Positions 24,515 through 33,342 of a stretch of DNA of 33,439 bases are shown here, piece after piece (the first letter of the stretch is position 1; every line of letters begins with the position of its first letter). The translations under genes and the position numbers were made by a program. A model generated the notes under the pieces. That model was not told the DNA's origin. It saw only the letters and a program-made list of their open reading frames with translations, and did not search any database. The stretch is from positions 1 to 33,439 of the forward strand of contig DASZCR010000249.1 in NCBI GenBank assembly GCA_035942915.1, written 5' to 3'. The DNA is from DASZCR01 sp035942915. Its GTDB lineage: Bacteria; Acidobacteriota; Blastocatellia; Pyrinomonadales; Pyrinomonadaceae.

Positions 24515-25044
24515 GCGAATGTTCCTTTCGTCGACGACGCTTCGGCCGCATCGTCGTCGCCCGCGTCGCGCTGGCGGGTCGCCTCCACTTCGCGTTCCCA
24601 CGCAGAGCGGCGCGGGTAGGCGTAGAAGAGCACGGCGACCGCAATGACGCCCGCGCGCAGCATGTCGTAGCGGTCGCCCGTCATCACCGTCATCACGAAA
24701 CCCATCACGGCGATGGCCTCGCCGAGCGCGGAGACGAGAATCGTTGTCTGCTGTAATGTCGCCAGCAGGCCGGTCGTGCCGCGCAAAGAGGCGATGTCTT
24801 GAAGACGCGCGGCAGAGAAGCGTGTGCGACGCAGAGCGATTGCTCCGAGACCGAAGATGACGATGCTGATGCGCAGCGCCCAGAGCAGCGTCGGGTCTGA
24901 ACCGCGCGCGTCGAAGGAGATGACGCCCGTCCAGACGAGCAGCGTCAGCAACGTGACGAAAGCAATCATCACGAGGACTAAGACTGACGTGCTGCGATGA
25001 TAGCGCGCCACTTCATCCTGTCGAGCTTCGGCTTGTGGTGTCAC
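24511..25044 (-). CDS. Small membrane protein, three or four helices, function unknown
   Basis: This is a 177-residue protein with hydrophobic segments at about residues 22-42 (VLVLVMIAFVTLLTLLVW), 56-74, 105-122 and 128-145, and a charged C-terminus (EREVEATRQRDAGDDDAAE). No family is recognised. The GTG at 25044 is chosen: AAAGGA lies six bases upstream, and the frame upstream of it runs through a terminator. Its TGA overlaps the TTG of the TPR gene by four bases, so the two are translated together and perhaps work together. Confidence 0.7.
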   Translation of the reverse strand: MTPQAEARQDEVARYHRSTSVLVLVMIAFVTLLTLLVWTGVISFDARGSDPTLLWALRISIVIFGLGAIALRRTRFSAARLQDIASLRGTTGLLATLQQTTILVSALGEAIAVMGFVMTVMTGDRYDMLRAGVIAVAVLFYAYPRRSAWEREVEATRQRDAGDDDAAEASSTKGTFA

Positions 25045-25142
25045 ATTGAATCCTTTACGGACGGCGTTTGAACCGCACGGGGGCGAAAAAATTCTAACAC
25101 CCGCTTCTCTGCGCCGGCAAACTTCTCGACCGTGCGGCCGCC

Positions 25143-25190
25143 AAAAAGGAGAAGGGCGTCTGACTCCTGAGAGGTAGTCCAGACGCCCTT
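25143..25190 (-). terminator. Rho-independent terminator of the rpe-bamD transcript
   Basis: On the minus strand AAGGGCGTCTG (25190-25180) and CAGACGCCCTT (25162-25152) form an 11-bp perfect stem with a 17-base loop, followed by CTCC and TTTTT (25147-25143). It lies 53 bases behind the BamD-like gene. This is the most textbook terminator in the window. Confidence 0.8.
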
Positions 25191-25242
25191 TGCTCCGAAG
25201 AGTCGGGGACGAAGCGGCCGACGCCAAACGGCTCGCGCTCTT

Positions 25243-26856
25243 TTAGGGACGCGCGCCGGAGGTCGGCGGTTGCGTCGCAGGCGTGACGGGCTGCGTGGCG
25301 GGCGAGCGCGCCGGGTCGCTGCCGCTGGCCGGAGCGCCGGGCTGCGTCGGCTGAATCGTCGGTGTGTTCTTCTGCTGCGTCTGCTGCGGAGGAGCGGGCG
25401 TGACGTTGCGCGCCGGGGCGATACGCGCCGCAGGTGTCGTGTCGGGCGCTGTGCCGTCGCCGCGTCTCAAGACTTCCTCCATGCGGTCGCCGCCTTTGCT
25501 GTCGTTGCTGATGAGGATGCCGTTTTTGTCAACCGTCACGGCCGTCATCCCGAAGACCTGCTCCTTGAACTTGCCGAACATGCTCGGCCCCGGAGGCGGA
25601 CGGAAGTTGACGCGGTTCTTGTTGACTTCGGGCGTCGGCGCACCGATGGCCGTCAACTGCTCGCGCGCCTTCTCGACAAACTCGCTGTTCGGGAAGTTGC
25701 TGACGAGTTGTTGGAGATACTTGGCGGCCTCGTCCGGCTCTTCCTCGAAGACGTAGGTCTGCGCGAGACGATAGAGGGTCTGGTCGAGCCGGTCGTAGTT
25801 GGGATACAGCTCAACAACCTCACGATAGCGCGACTGCGCGCCCTTCGGATTGCTGGCGACGCCGCGCAGGTAGCGGTTGAAATACTGGTCGCCGACGAAC
25901 ATGTTGTGTGCGGCCAGATTGTTCTCCACCTCACGCAGCCTGACCTCGGCTTCGGGGCGCAGAGAAGTCTTCGGGAACTGTTGGAGCAGCACGCGCAGGC
26001 GTTGACGCGCCTTGACGGCGTTCGTGATGTCGCGGTCGTGCAATCCCATGCGGCGCATCTCGACCTCTGCAATCTTGAGCATCACGTCGTCGGCGAGCGG
26101 GTCTGTCGGGAAGAAGGTGAGCCAGTCCTGATAGGCTTGCGCGGCCTGAATGAGCGAGCTGGTCGTGCCTTCGAGGTAGAAGGTGTCGGCAATGGCGAGC
26201 TTGGCGAGCGGGAGAAAGACAGAGTCGGTGTAGGTGTTGATGATGACGCCGAAGAGGGCGCGCGCCGTCTCGTAGTTGCTCCGGCGCGCTTCCTTGACGG
26301 CATCCTCGAAGAGCTGCCGGTCGCGGCCGGGTGCGACGGTGCCGATGAGTTCGTCGTACTTTTTGTCGCCGCCCATGCCGAGGATGCGGCTGAAGAAGCC
26401 TCGGCCGTCCTTTTTCTTCTTCGAGTCTTCAGTCCCGGAGATGCTGCGCTCGCCGATGGTGGCGCGCATCCCGGCCTGCACGCGCGTGTCGAGGTCGTTG
26501 ACCGAAGTTTCGAGTTTGCTGAGTATCTCCTGGTCATAGCGTTCGGCGCGCTCCTGCTTAGCGCGCACGTCGTTGACTTCGGAGAGGACGGAACTGACCT
26601 CTTTTTCGAGGCCGCTCAGACGCGCGCGCGCCTCTTCCGCGCCCGACTTGTCCGAGTCTTTGGCGTTGAGACCGGCGATGGCGCTGTTGAGCGTGCGGCG
26701 CATGGTCTCAAGGCGCGAGCGCATGACCTCGATGCGCTGTGCGGCGCTGGCCTGCACGGGAGCGGCCGAGGCGACGCGCGGCGCGGTCGGCGCAAACGAC
26801 GCGCTGACGAGCACGGCCGCGCACAAAACGAACTTCAAGACGTTGCGAAAACGCAT
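25243..26856 (-). CDS. BamD-like exported TPR protein with Pro-rich tail
   Basis: This is a 537-residue protein. A signal peptide (RNVLKFVLCAAVLVSASFA) is followed by a predicted coiled coil (about 40-120) and then BamD/YfiO-like tetratricopeptide repeats (about 180-420), with segments such as AAQAYQDWLTFFPTDPLADD and YREVVELYPNYDRLDQTLYRLAQTY typical of that family. The last 90 residues are Pro/Thr/Gln-rich. BamD is the outer-membrane lipoprotein of the beta-barrel assembly machine; here the usual lipobox cysteine is not clear, so it may be a BamD-type periplasmic protein rather than BamD itself. It starts three bases behind rpe with GGAGG upstream. Confidence 0.75.
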   Translation of the reverse strand: MRFRNVLKFVLCAAVLVSASFAPTAPRVASAAPVQASAAQRIEVMRSRLETMRRTLNSAIAGLNAKDSDKSGAEEARARLSGLEKEVSSVLSEVNDVRAKQERAERYDQEILSKLETSVNDLDTRVQAGMRATIGERSISGTEDSKKKKDGRGFFSRILGMGGDKKYDELIGTVAPGRDRQLFEDAVKEARRSNYETARALFGVIINTYTDSVFLPLAKLAIADTFYLEGTTSSLIQAAQAYQDWLTFFPTDPLADDVMLKIAEVEMRRMGLHDRDITNAVKARQRLRVLLQQFPKTSLRPEAEVRLREVENNLAAHNMFVGDQYFNRYLRGVASNPKGAQSRYREVVELYPNYDRLDQTLYRLAQTYVFEEEPDEAAKYLQQLVSNFPNSEFVEKAREQLTAIGAPTPEVNKNRVNFRPPPGPSMFGKFKEQVFGMTAVTVDKNGILISNDSKGGDRMEEVLRRGDGTAPDTTPAARIAPARNVTPAPPQQTQQKNTPTIQPTQPGAPASGSDPARSPATQPVTPATQPPTSGARP

Positions 26857-26859
26857 TCT

Positions 26860-27534
26860 TTAACTCCTCCAAGTCTTCTCTCGCTCCGACGCTCGGAGCA
26901 GTTCGCCGACGGCACGCGCCGGGTCATCGGTGCCGAAGACGGCCGTGCCTGCGACCATGATGTCGGCTCCGGCCTCGGCCACTTCGGCGATGTTATCGCG
27001 GTCAATGCCGCCGTCGATTTCGATGCGCGTCTGAAGCCCGCGCTCGTCAATCATCCGGCGCAGCCGCCGGACTTTCTCCGTCGATGTCGGGATAAATTTT
27101 TGGCCGCCGAAACCCGGATTGACCGACATCACGAGGACGTAGTCGGCGAACTGCAAGACCTCGTCTAAGGCGGCGAGCGGCGTCGCCGGGTTGAGAACGA
27201 CCCCGGCCTGTGCGCCGCGCGCACGGATGCCAGTCAAAGTGCGGTGGATGTGCGCGTCGGCCTCGATGTGAACGGAAACCATGCGCGCGCCGGCTTCGGC
27301 AAACTGCTCGGCGTAACGCCCCGGCTCAGAAATCATTAGATGCGTGTCGAGGGGCAGACGGGTTGCGCGCGCCAGCGAGCGCACGACCGGCAAACCGACC
27401 GTTATGTTCGGCACGAAATGGCCGTCCATCACATCGACGTGGATGACCGTCGCACCGCCCCGTTCGACGGCCTCAATCTCCGCGCCGAGGCGCGTGAAAT
27501 CGGCGGACAGAATTGACGGGGCGATTTCGACCAT
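26860..27534 (-). CDS. rpe: Ribulose-phosphate 3-epimerase
   Basis: This is a 224-residue TIM-barrel enzyme that interconverts ribulose-5-phosphate and xylulose-5-phosphate. APSILSADFTRLGAE (from residue 5), HVDVMDGHFVPNIT and SVNPGFGGQKFIP are diagnostic and carry the metal-binding His/Asp and phosphate loop. The ATG at 27534 gives the standard N-terminus; a longer in-frame start at 27585 is unlikely. rpe often lies near fmt-rsmB and PASTA-kinase genes, as loosely here. Confidence 0.96.
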   Translation of the reverse strand: MVEIAPSILSADFTRLGAEIEAVERGGATVIHVDVMDGHFVPNITVGLPVVRSLARATRLPLDTHLMISEPGRYAEQFAEAGARMVSVHIEADAHIHRTLTGIRARGAQAGVVLNPATPLAALDEVLQFADYVLVMSVNPGFGGQKFIPTSTEKVRRLRRMIDERGLQTRIEIDGGIDRDNIAEVAEAGADIMVAGTAVFGTDDPARAVGELLRASEREKTWRS

Positions 27535-27611
27535 GCGTTTCCGGTGGACTCTTCGCGGACGCCGGATGAGAACTGTTCTCAACAAACGTCCCGGCGTCGG
27601 CTTTGAGCCTG

Positions 27612-28310
27612 CTACGGGCGTCGGTTCGTGTTGCCGCGCGCGGCGTTCGTCGTGCGCGTCGTGTTGCCGGGGCTCGTGTTCGTGTTGCGCGTGCGCGTCG
27701 CGTTCAGATTGCGGTTGTCGGGGCGGTTCGCGTTGGCGTTCCGGCTGTTCGTGTTGCGGTTGTCGCCGCCCGTCCGGTTCGTGTTGCGATTGCCGGAATC
27801 GTTGGCGTTTCGATTGCCGTTTGAGTTGGCGTTGCGGTTGGCGTTCGTCGTGCGCGTGCGTCGCTCGCGGTTTTCGTTGCGCGTGGCGGCGTTGTCGTTG
27901 GTCGCCGTCTCCTCAGCGCGCGCCTTCTCCTCTTCGGCCTTCTTCGCCTCCTCGGCAGCCAGTTCTTCGGCCAGCGCGCGTTCACCCTCTCTTGGCTCGC
28001 GGCTGACGACGACGGCGACGGTCTGACCGGCCTTGACGACCTCGCCCGCGCGCGGCGATTGGTCGATGATGACGCCCGCTTTGACGCCCGCCTTGAAACG
28101 CTTGGCGCGCTCGCGGATGTTCAGCCCCGCGCCGGAGAGGGTCGCTTCACCTTCAAAGTAGGACTTGTTGACGACTTCCGGCACTTGCACTTCGGGGCTG
28201 CGCAGAGAGAGATAGACCGTTCCGGCGAGCCCAAGCACGAAAGCGACGAGAATGGTGACGACGATGCCGAGCTTTCCGAACGCCGACCCAATCGCCCGCA
28301 AATTTGCCAC
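27612..28310 (-). CDS. Single-pass PASTA-domain protein with Asn-alternating tail
   Basis: This is a 232-residue protein. One membrane helix (about residues 14-35) is followed by one PASTA domain (VQVPEVVNKSYFEGEATLSGAG... to VVVSRE, about 42-104), a charged Ala/Glu/Lys helix (about 108-137) and a tail of about 95 residues in which roughly 30 are Asn, often every second residue (NRNANSNGNRNAND). PASTA domains bind peptidoglycan fragments and usually belong to Ser/Thr kinases or PBPs; here no kinase domain is present. The start is GTG at 28310 with a weak ribosome site. It occupies the position between rsmB and rpe where PrkC-type kinases sit in some bacteria. Confidence 0.85.
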   Translation of the reverse strand: MANLRAIGSAFGKLGIVVTILVAFVLGLAGTVYLSLRSPEVQVPEVVNKSYFEGEATLSGAGLNIRERAKRFKAGVKAGVIIDQSPRAGEVVKAGQTVAVVVSREPREGERALAEELAAEEAKKAEEEKARAEETATNDNAATRNENRERRTRTTNANRNANSNGNRNANDSGNRNTNRTGGDNRNTNSRNANANRPDNRNLNATRTRNTNTSPGNTTRTTNAARGNTNRRP

Positions 28311-28463
28311 AAAGATTCGATGCCTCTAAAGATGGTCGCCTGAACCGAACGGGATGGATTTGGCGCCCTTCAAGCTCCAGACTCGCGCGGCGCGGCGCGG
28401 TCTCACAGGGCAGCGAAGTCTAACACCCGCCAGACGCACGCCGCAAGCAGCCCGGCGACGCGC
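28311..28463. other. Spacer between rsmB and the PASTA gene
   Basis: These 153 bases hold no credible gene, no heptamer array and no consensus promoter. The sequence is GC-rich in its right half and slightly AT-richer next to the PASTA start. Confidence 0.5.
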
Positions 28464-29855
28464 TCAGACGACGCGCTCGAAGGCTGCGACGAAGAAGCCG
28501 TCCGTATCCTGCCTGTGCGGCCACGTCCGCGCCGCGCCCGACGCATTGAGAAGTTCCGGCGGCGCAGACGCGGCCGCCACCTGCCTGAAATCCGCCCGCT
28601 CGCTCAGAAAGCGCATCACGACCGATTCGTTCTCTTCGGGTTCGACCGAGCAGGTCGAGTAGACGAGTCTTCCGCCGCGACGCACCGCGCCTGCGCAGTT
28701 GGACAAAATAAGTCCTTGTCGCGCAGAGAGTTCGCGGATGTCTGCGGGTGTGATGCGCCATCGTATCTCCGGGTTGTGCCGCAGCGTCCCCGTGCCTGTG
28801 CAGGGCGCATCGACGAGCACCCGGTCGAAAGTCTCGGCGGCAAACGGCAGAGGCGTCTCGGCGTCGAGCACAAGCGTCTGAAGGCTGCGCGCGCCGAGCC
28901 GCGCGGCCGTCTCCTCAACCACGCGCAGACGGTGCTCGTGCAAATCGCCCGCAAGGATGAGCGCGCGGTCGTCGCTCAGGGCGGCGATGTGCGTCGTCTT
29001 GCTGCCGGGCGCGGCGCAGGCGTCGAGGATGCGCTCGCCTGCGCGCGCGCCGACGATGTGCGCGACCAGTTGCGAAGCCTCGTCCTGCATGTAGACGACC
29101 CCTTCGGCGGCCAACGCGCGCAGTGAAGCGTGCGCTCCGCCCTCGACGCGCCATGCTCCGGGCGCGACGGCTGAAGGCTGCGGCTCAAGACCGGCCGCGC
29201 GCAACTTGTCGAGCGCAGTTGCGGCCTCTGCATGAAGCGTGTTGACGCGGAAGGCGACCGGCGCGCTCTCATTGTTGGCGTGCGCCAATCCGGCCGTCTC
29301 CTCCATCCCGAACGCCTCGACCCAACGCGCGACGAGCCAGACCGGATGCGACGTTTCGACGGCGAGGCGCGTGAGCGGGTCTGCGATGTCGGCGGCCGGG
29401 TCGTAGTCAGGTTCGCGCGTGGCACGGCGGAGCACGGCGTTGATGAAGGGAGCGGCCGAGCGCAGTTTGAGGAGGTGCGCGAGGTTGACCGATTCGTTGA
29501 CGGCCGCGCGCGCAGGGATGCGCGAGAGGAAGCGTAGCTGATAGAGACCGAGGCGCAGGGCGCGTCGGATAGGCGCGTCGAGCGTCTCCGCGCCGCGTGC
29601 GGCGTAGTGCGCGACGAGCGCGTCGAGCCAGAGTTGACGGCGCAGGCAGCCGAGCACCAGTTCGTAACAGAGAGCGCGGTCGTCTGCGCGAAGTTCGGCG
29701 GTGAGATGCGCCAGCAGCGGCGCGGCGAAAGCGCCTTCATCTTCGACGCGGCGCAGTATCTCGAACGCGGCGCGACGCGCGGCCGAGACGACGCGCGCCT
29801 TCTTCGCGCCCTCGCCGCCCGCTCTCCCTTTGACCACTCTGACGCGACCGCTCAA
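28464..29855 (-). CDS. rsmB: 16S rRNA m5C967 methyltransferase
   Basis: This is a 463-residue enzyme. The N-terminal NusB-like RNA-binding domain (AARRAAFEILRRVEDEGAF, from about residue 26) is followed by the SAM domain with the motif ILDACAAPGSKTTHIA, the DAPCTGTGTLRHNPEI loop and the nucleophile YSTCSVEPEENE. The start is TTG at 29855, which overlaps the fmt stop as TTGA; a GTG six codons later is a possible alternative. An in-frame open stretch continues upstream through fmt, but it is only a shadow. fmt-rsmB is a widely conserved pair. Confidence 0.95.
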   Translation of the reverse strand: MSGRVRVVKGRAGGEGAKKARVVSAARRAAFEILRRVEDEGAFAAPLLAHLTAELRADDRALCYELVLGCLRRQLWLDALVAHYAARGAETLDAPIRRALRLGLYQLRFLSRIPARAAVNESVNLAHLLKLRSAAPFINAVLRRATREPDYDPAADIADPLTRLAVETSHPVWLVARWVEAFGMEETAGLAHANNESAPVAFRVNTLHAEAATALDKLRAAGLEPQPSAVAPGAWRVEGGAHASLRALAAEGVVYMQDEASQLVAHIVGARAGERILDACAAPGSKTTHIAALSDDRALILAGDLHEHRLRVVEETAARLGARSLQTLVLDAETPLPFAAETFDRVLVDAPCTGTGTLRHNPEIRWRITPADIRELSARQGLILSNCAGAVRRGGRLVYSTCSVEPEENESVVMRFLSERADFRQVAAASAPPELLNASGAARTWPHRQDTDGFFVAAFERVV

Positions 29856-30793
29856 GTTATCGGGTCTCCGCCGAGGCGCTCGCCGCTGCGGACGTGCGCG
29901 CCGTTGAGAAAGTCTCGCGCGCTCATGCGCCGCTTGCCTTCGGGTTGAACTTCGAGCAGAGCGAGCGCGGTTGCGTCGCCGCACGCGACGACCAGCGCAT
30001 CGCCGTGCGCTTCGAGCACCGTCGCTTCCCTCTCCTGATGTTCTCGCTCCACGTTCGCCGCTCGCCAGATGAGAAGACGCCGACCGGCGTGGAAAGTGTA
30101 TGCGTTCGGCCAAGGCTGAAAGCCGCGCACGCGGCGCTCGATGCTGCTGGCCGGAAGCGACCAATCAATCAAGCCGTCTTCGCGTTTGAGGATGGGGGCG
30201 TGTGTCGCCTGCGCGTCATCCTGCGGGCGCGGTTCTATCCGGTCGAGCCGCGCGAGCGTCTCGCTCAACAGTTCAGCGCCGAGCGGTGCAAGGCGCGCGA
30301 GCAGTTCGGGCGCAGTCTCGTGCGCGCCAATCGGCGTCGCACGTTGCAGGAGAACAGCGCCCGTGTCCAGTCCCTCGTCGATGAGCATCGTCGTCACGCC
30401 CGACTCGCGCTCGCCGCGCACAATCGCCCAGTTGGCCGGAGCAGCGCCGCGATACTTCGGTAGCAGAGAGAAGTGTACGTTGATGCAGCCTGCGCGCGGC
30501 GCACGTAGGAAGGCGGGCGGGAGGATGCGCCCATAGGCGACGACGATGGCCGCATCGGCCGCGTGCGACTCGAAGAGCAGATGCGCCTCCTCGGTCTTAA
30601 TCTTCGACGGCTGATGAACCGTGAGGCCGCGTTCGACGGCGAACTGCTTGACGGGTGAGGCCGTCAGTTTGTTGCCGCGCCCGGCAGGGCGGTCGGGCTG
30701 CGTCCAGACGGCGACGACCTCATGACCATCTGCGAGGCAACGCCTTAAGGTCTCGACGGCCGTCTCCGGCGTGCCCATGAAAACTAAACGCAT
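29852..30793 (-). CDS. fmt: Methionyl-tRNA formyltransferase
   Basis: This is a 313-residue enzyme that formylates initiator Met-tRNA. RLVFMGTPETAVETLRRC (from residue 2), INVHFSLLPKYRGAAPANWA with the catalytic Asn and His, and the C-terminal tRNA-binding domain are present. The usual def gene upstream is missing; instead a secreted protein gene precedes it by 45 bases. Its TGA overlaps the rsmB start. The start is the ATG at 30793. Confidence 0.97.
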   Translation of the reverse strand: MRLVFMGTPETAVETLRRCLADGHEVVAVWTQPDRPAGRGNKLTASPVKQFAVERGLTVHQPSKIKTEEAHLLFESHAADAAIVVAYGRILPPAFLRAPRAGCINVHFSLLPKYRGAAPANWAIVRGERESGVTTMLIDEGLDTGAVLLQRATPIGAHETAPELLARLAPLGAELLSETLARLDRIEPRPQDDAQATHAPILKREDGLIDWSLPASSIERRVRGFQPWPNAYTFHAGRRLLIWRAANVEREHQEREATVLEAHGDALVVACGDATALALLEVQPEGKRRMSARDFLNGAHVRSGERLGGDPIT

Positions 30794-30838
30794 GAGAGAA
30801 TCGCAATCAGCGCGTGTGCCATCCGCGCGCCGACTTAC

Positions 30839-31756
30839 TTAATAGCCGCAGCGGTAACTGTAGAAGTCGTAGGCTTCACGCCAGCGCCCGCGTCGCTTCT
30901 GATAAATCTTGAAGGTCGACCCCTCGAAGCTACGCAGGGAGGTGAAGACTTCGCCGACGCCGTCGCCGTCGAGGTCTAACTGGTCGATGAACGCCTCCGA
31001 GAACAGTTCGACGCCTATCTCGTCAATCATCTCCGGGTTCATCAACTCGCGGTCGCTGATGTGCTCGTAGACGGAGTGTGCGACGGCTAATCCGCGCCCG
31101 CGTCGTTCGGCGATGAGAAAGAGCAGTTCGCGCGTGCGCGCGCCGCTCTTGACGAGGAAAGAGCCGATGAACTCTTCCGCGCCGTCTGCGTCGAGGTCTG
31201 TGGCCGTCAGATTAATCGTCTGCGTGCGCGCCAGCGCGGCCGCAGCCACGCGGTTGCGCCGGTAGACCGTCTCGGCCAGACGGAGCACCTCGGCGCGCTC
31301 GCTTTCGGTCGGCGCGCGGCGCAAACCCTTCGCGCGTCCAAGCGTCGGCGCACTGACGGCCAACGCTCTGACCGCCCCGCCCAGTTTGACGCTCGTCTCC
31401 AACTCGGCGCTCGCGTCCGCCCCGGCACACTCGCCCTTTTCGGCCTGCGTGATGATGACGGAGCCTGCCTCCGCGCCTCCGAAAATCAGACGATGACGCT
31501 GTCCCGCGCGATAATAGGTGGCGTTGAAATGCTCATGCCCATCCTCGCCCAGATTCGGCACCGCCAGACGGCCGCCCCGTTCGACCTGCACGACCGGCTC
31601 GACCGAGACACCGCCCGTCCACTTCGACACCATGAAGACGACCGTCGCGGCGCGCGGGTCTGCCTCGCGGCGCGCGCTCGTCTGTGCTCTGATGACAGAG
31701 TTCGTCAAAAGCGTCAGGACTACAGACGCCGCGAAGATGTGGCGTGCGTATCTCAA
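30839..31756 (-). CDS. Secreted protein with DxDxDG motifs, function unknown
   Basis: This is a 305-residue protein with a signal peptide (ARHIFAASVVLTLLTNSVIR, cleavage probably after RAQ). The C-terminal half has two calcium-binding-like DxDxDG loops, DLDADGAEEFIG and DLDGDGVGEVFTS, as in FG-GAP/VCBS or EF-hand-like domains; the end (RWREAYDFYSYRCGY) is distinctive. No family is recognised for the N-terminal half. The start is TTG at 31756, supported by the signal peptide and by its overlap with the rocA stop (TTGA). It is probably co-translated with rocA, though a functional link is not obvious. Confidence 0.75.
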   Translation of the reverse strand: MRYARHIFAASVVLTLLTNSVIRAQTSARREADPRAATVVFMVSKWTGGVSVEPVVQVERGGRLAVPNLGEDGHEHFNATYYRAGQRHRLIFGGAEAGSVIITQAEKGECAGADASAELETSVKLGGAVRALAVSAPTLGRAKGLRRAPTESERAEVLRLAETVYRRNRVAAAALARTQTINLTATDLDADGAEEFIGSFLVKSGARTRELLFLIAERRGRGLAVAHSVYEHISDRELMNPEMIDEIGVELFSEAFIDQLDLDGDGVGEVFTSLRSFEGSTFKIYQKRRGRWREAYDFYSYRCGY

Positions 31757-33342
31757 ATTGCCGTCCGCTTCTCCTTAGCTGTTTCCCCGGCGCGCACTTT
31801 CTCCGAGACCACTTTGGCCTGCATAAAGAGGCCGAGGTAGTCGCGTCCGCCCGCCTTCGAATCCGTGCCTGACATGTTGAAGCCGCCGAAGGGATGGACG
31901 CCGACGAGCGCCCCCGTACACTTGCGGTTGAGGTACAGATTGCCGACGTGGAACTCGCGTCGCGCACGCTGCAACTTCTCCTCGTCGTTCGTATAGACCG
32001 CGCCGGTCAGCCCGTACTCGGTGTCGTTGGCAATCTTCAGCGCCTCGTCGAAATCGGAGGCGCGGATGCAGGCGAGGACGGGGCCGAAAATCTCTTCCTG
32101 TTCGATGGTGTCGCCCGGTTTAACGTCGGCGACAACGGTCGGCTCGATGAAGTAGCCGCGCTCGCCGTCAGAGCCGCCGCCTGTGAGGACGCGCCCGCCC
32201 TCTGCTTTCGCGCGCTCGATGTAGTCGTTGATGACGCGGAAGGCTTTGTTGTTAATGACGGCGCTCAGGTTCGTCTCGCGCTCGGTCGGGTCGCCGAGTC
32301 GCAGGCGCTCGGTGCGCTCGACAATCTTCTCAAGCATCGGCTCATAGACTTCGGCGTGGATGATGGCGCGCGAGCAGGCCGAGCACTTCTGTCCCTGAAA
32401 GCCGAAGGCCGAAGCGACGACGCCCGCCGCCGCGTCGTCCAAATCCGTGTCGCGGTCAACGACGATGGCGTCTTTGCCACCCATCTCGGCAACCACGCGC
32501 TTAATCCAGATTTGTCCTTCGTGCGTTTTGGCCGCACGCTCGTTGATGCGCAGGCCAATCTCCTTCGAGCCGGTGAAGGCGATGTAGCGCGTGCGCGGAT
32601 GGTCTACTATCACGTCTCCGACCTCCGCGCCCGAACCCGTCATGAAGTTGACGACGCCCGGCGGCATCCCGGCCTCTTCGAGCAACTCGAAGAATTTATA
32701 GGCGATGGTCGGCGCGTCAGAAGAAGGCTTGAGGACGACCGTGTTGCCGGTGACGACGGAGGCGACCGTCATGCCTGCCATGATGGCAAGCGGGAAGTTC
32801 CAGGGCGGGATGACGACGCCGACGCCGAGCGGGATGTATTCGAGACGGTTCTGCTCACCCTCTATCCTGACAAGCGGTTGGTCGCCCGCGTAGCGCAGCA
32901 TCTCGCGCGCGTAGAAGTCGCAGAAGTCAATCGCCTCCGCCGTGTCGCCGTCGGCTTCCGCCCACGTCTTGCCGACCTCGAAGACCATCCACGCAGAGTA
33001 GTAGTGCCGCCGCTCGCGCAGCATGTCGGCGACGCGAAACAGGAGCGCGGCGCGCTCTTCGGCGGGCGTCGTGCGCCACGTCTGAAAGGTCTCGTCGGCG
33101 CGTTCGACGGCGAGGCGAGCCAGTTCTTCCGTCGCCTTCTGAAAGCGGCCGACGACCTCCGTCTTGTTGGCCGGATTAAGACTCTCGAAGGTGCGCCCCG
33201 TCATCACCCGTTCGCCGCCGATGACGAGCGGATAGTCGCGCCCCAGTTCGCCGCGCACCTGTTCGATGGCTGCGCGCATGGCGCGTGCGTTCTCCTCCAC
33301 GCTAAAGTCGGTAAACGACTCGTTACGAAACTCGTCCTGCAT
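31753..33342 (-). CDS. rocA: L-glutamate gamma-semialdehyde dehydrogenase (P5C dehydrogenase)
   Basis: This is a 529-residue aldehyde dehydrogenase of the RocA/PruA type, second step of proline and arginine catabolism, oxidising glutamate semialdehyde to glutamate with NAD. IPPWNFPLAIMAGM and VAEMGGKDAIVVD (catalytic Glu), FGFQGQKCSACSRAI (catalytic Cys) and the C-terminal HPFGGFNMSGTDSKAGG are characteristic of this subfamily. The start is the ATG at 33342 with AGGTGG upstream; the longer frame to 33405 lacks family sequence. No proline dehydrogenase gene is in view. Confidence 0.96.
   Translation of the reverse strand: MQDEFRNESFTDFSVEENARAMRAAIEQVRGELGRDYPLVIGGERVMTGRTFESLNPANKTEVVGRFQKATEELARLAVERADETFQTWRTTPAEERAALLFRVADMLRERRHYYSAWMVFEVGKTWAEADGDTAEAIDFCDFYAREMLRYAGDQPLVRIEGEQNRLEYIPLGVGVVIPPWNFPLAIMAGMTVASVVTGNTVVLKPSSDAPTIAYKFFELLEEAGMPPGVVNFMTGSGAEVGDVIVDHPRTRYIAFTGSKEIGLRINERAAKTHEGQIWIKRVVAEMGGKDAIVVDRDTDLDDAAAGVVASAFGFQGQKCSACSRAIIHAEVYEPMLEKIVERTERLRLGDPTERETNLSAVINNKAFRVINDYIERAKAEGGRVLTGGGSDGERGYFIEPTVVADVKPGDTIEQEEIFGPVLACIRASDFDEALKIANDTEYGLTGAVYTNDEEKLQRARREFHVGNLYLNRKCTGALVGVHPFGGFNMSGTDSKAGGRDYLGLFMQAKVVSEKVRAGETAKEKRTAI

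Noticed and set aside
29856..30164. N-terminal extension of the RsmB frame
   Set aside because: It lies entirely inside fmt in another frame and is Arg/Ala-rich shadow sequence; the TTG overlapping the fmt stop is the sensible start.
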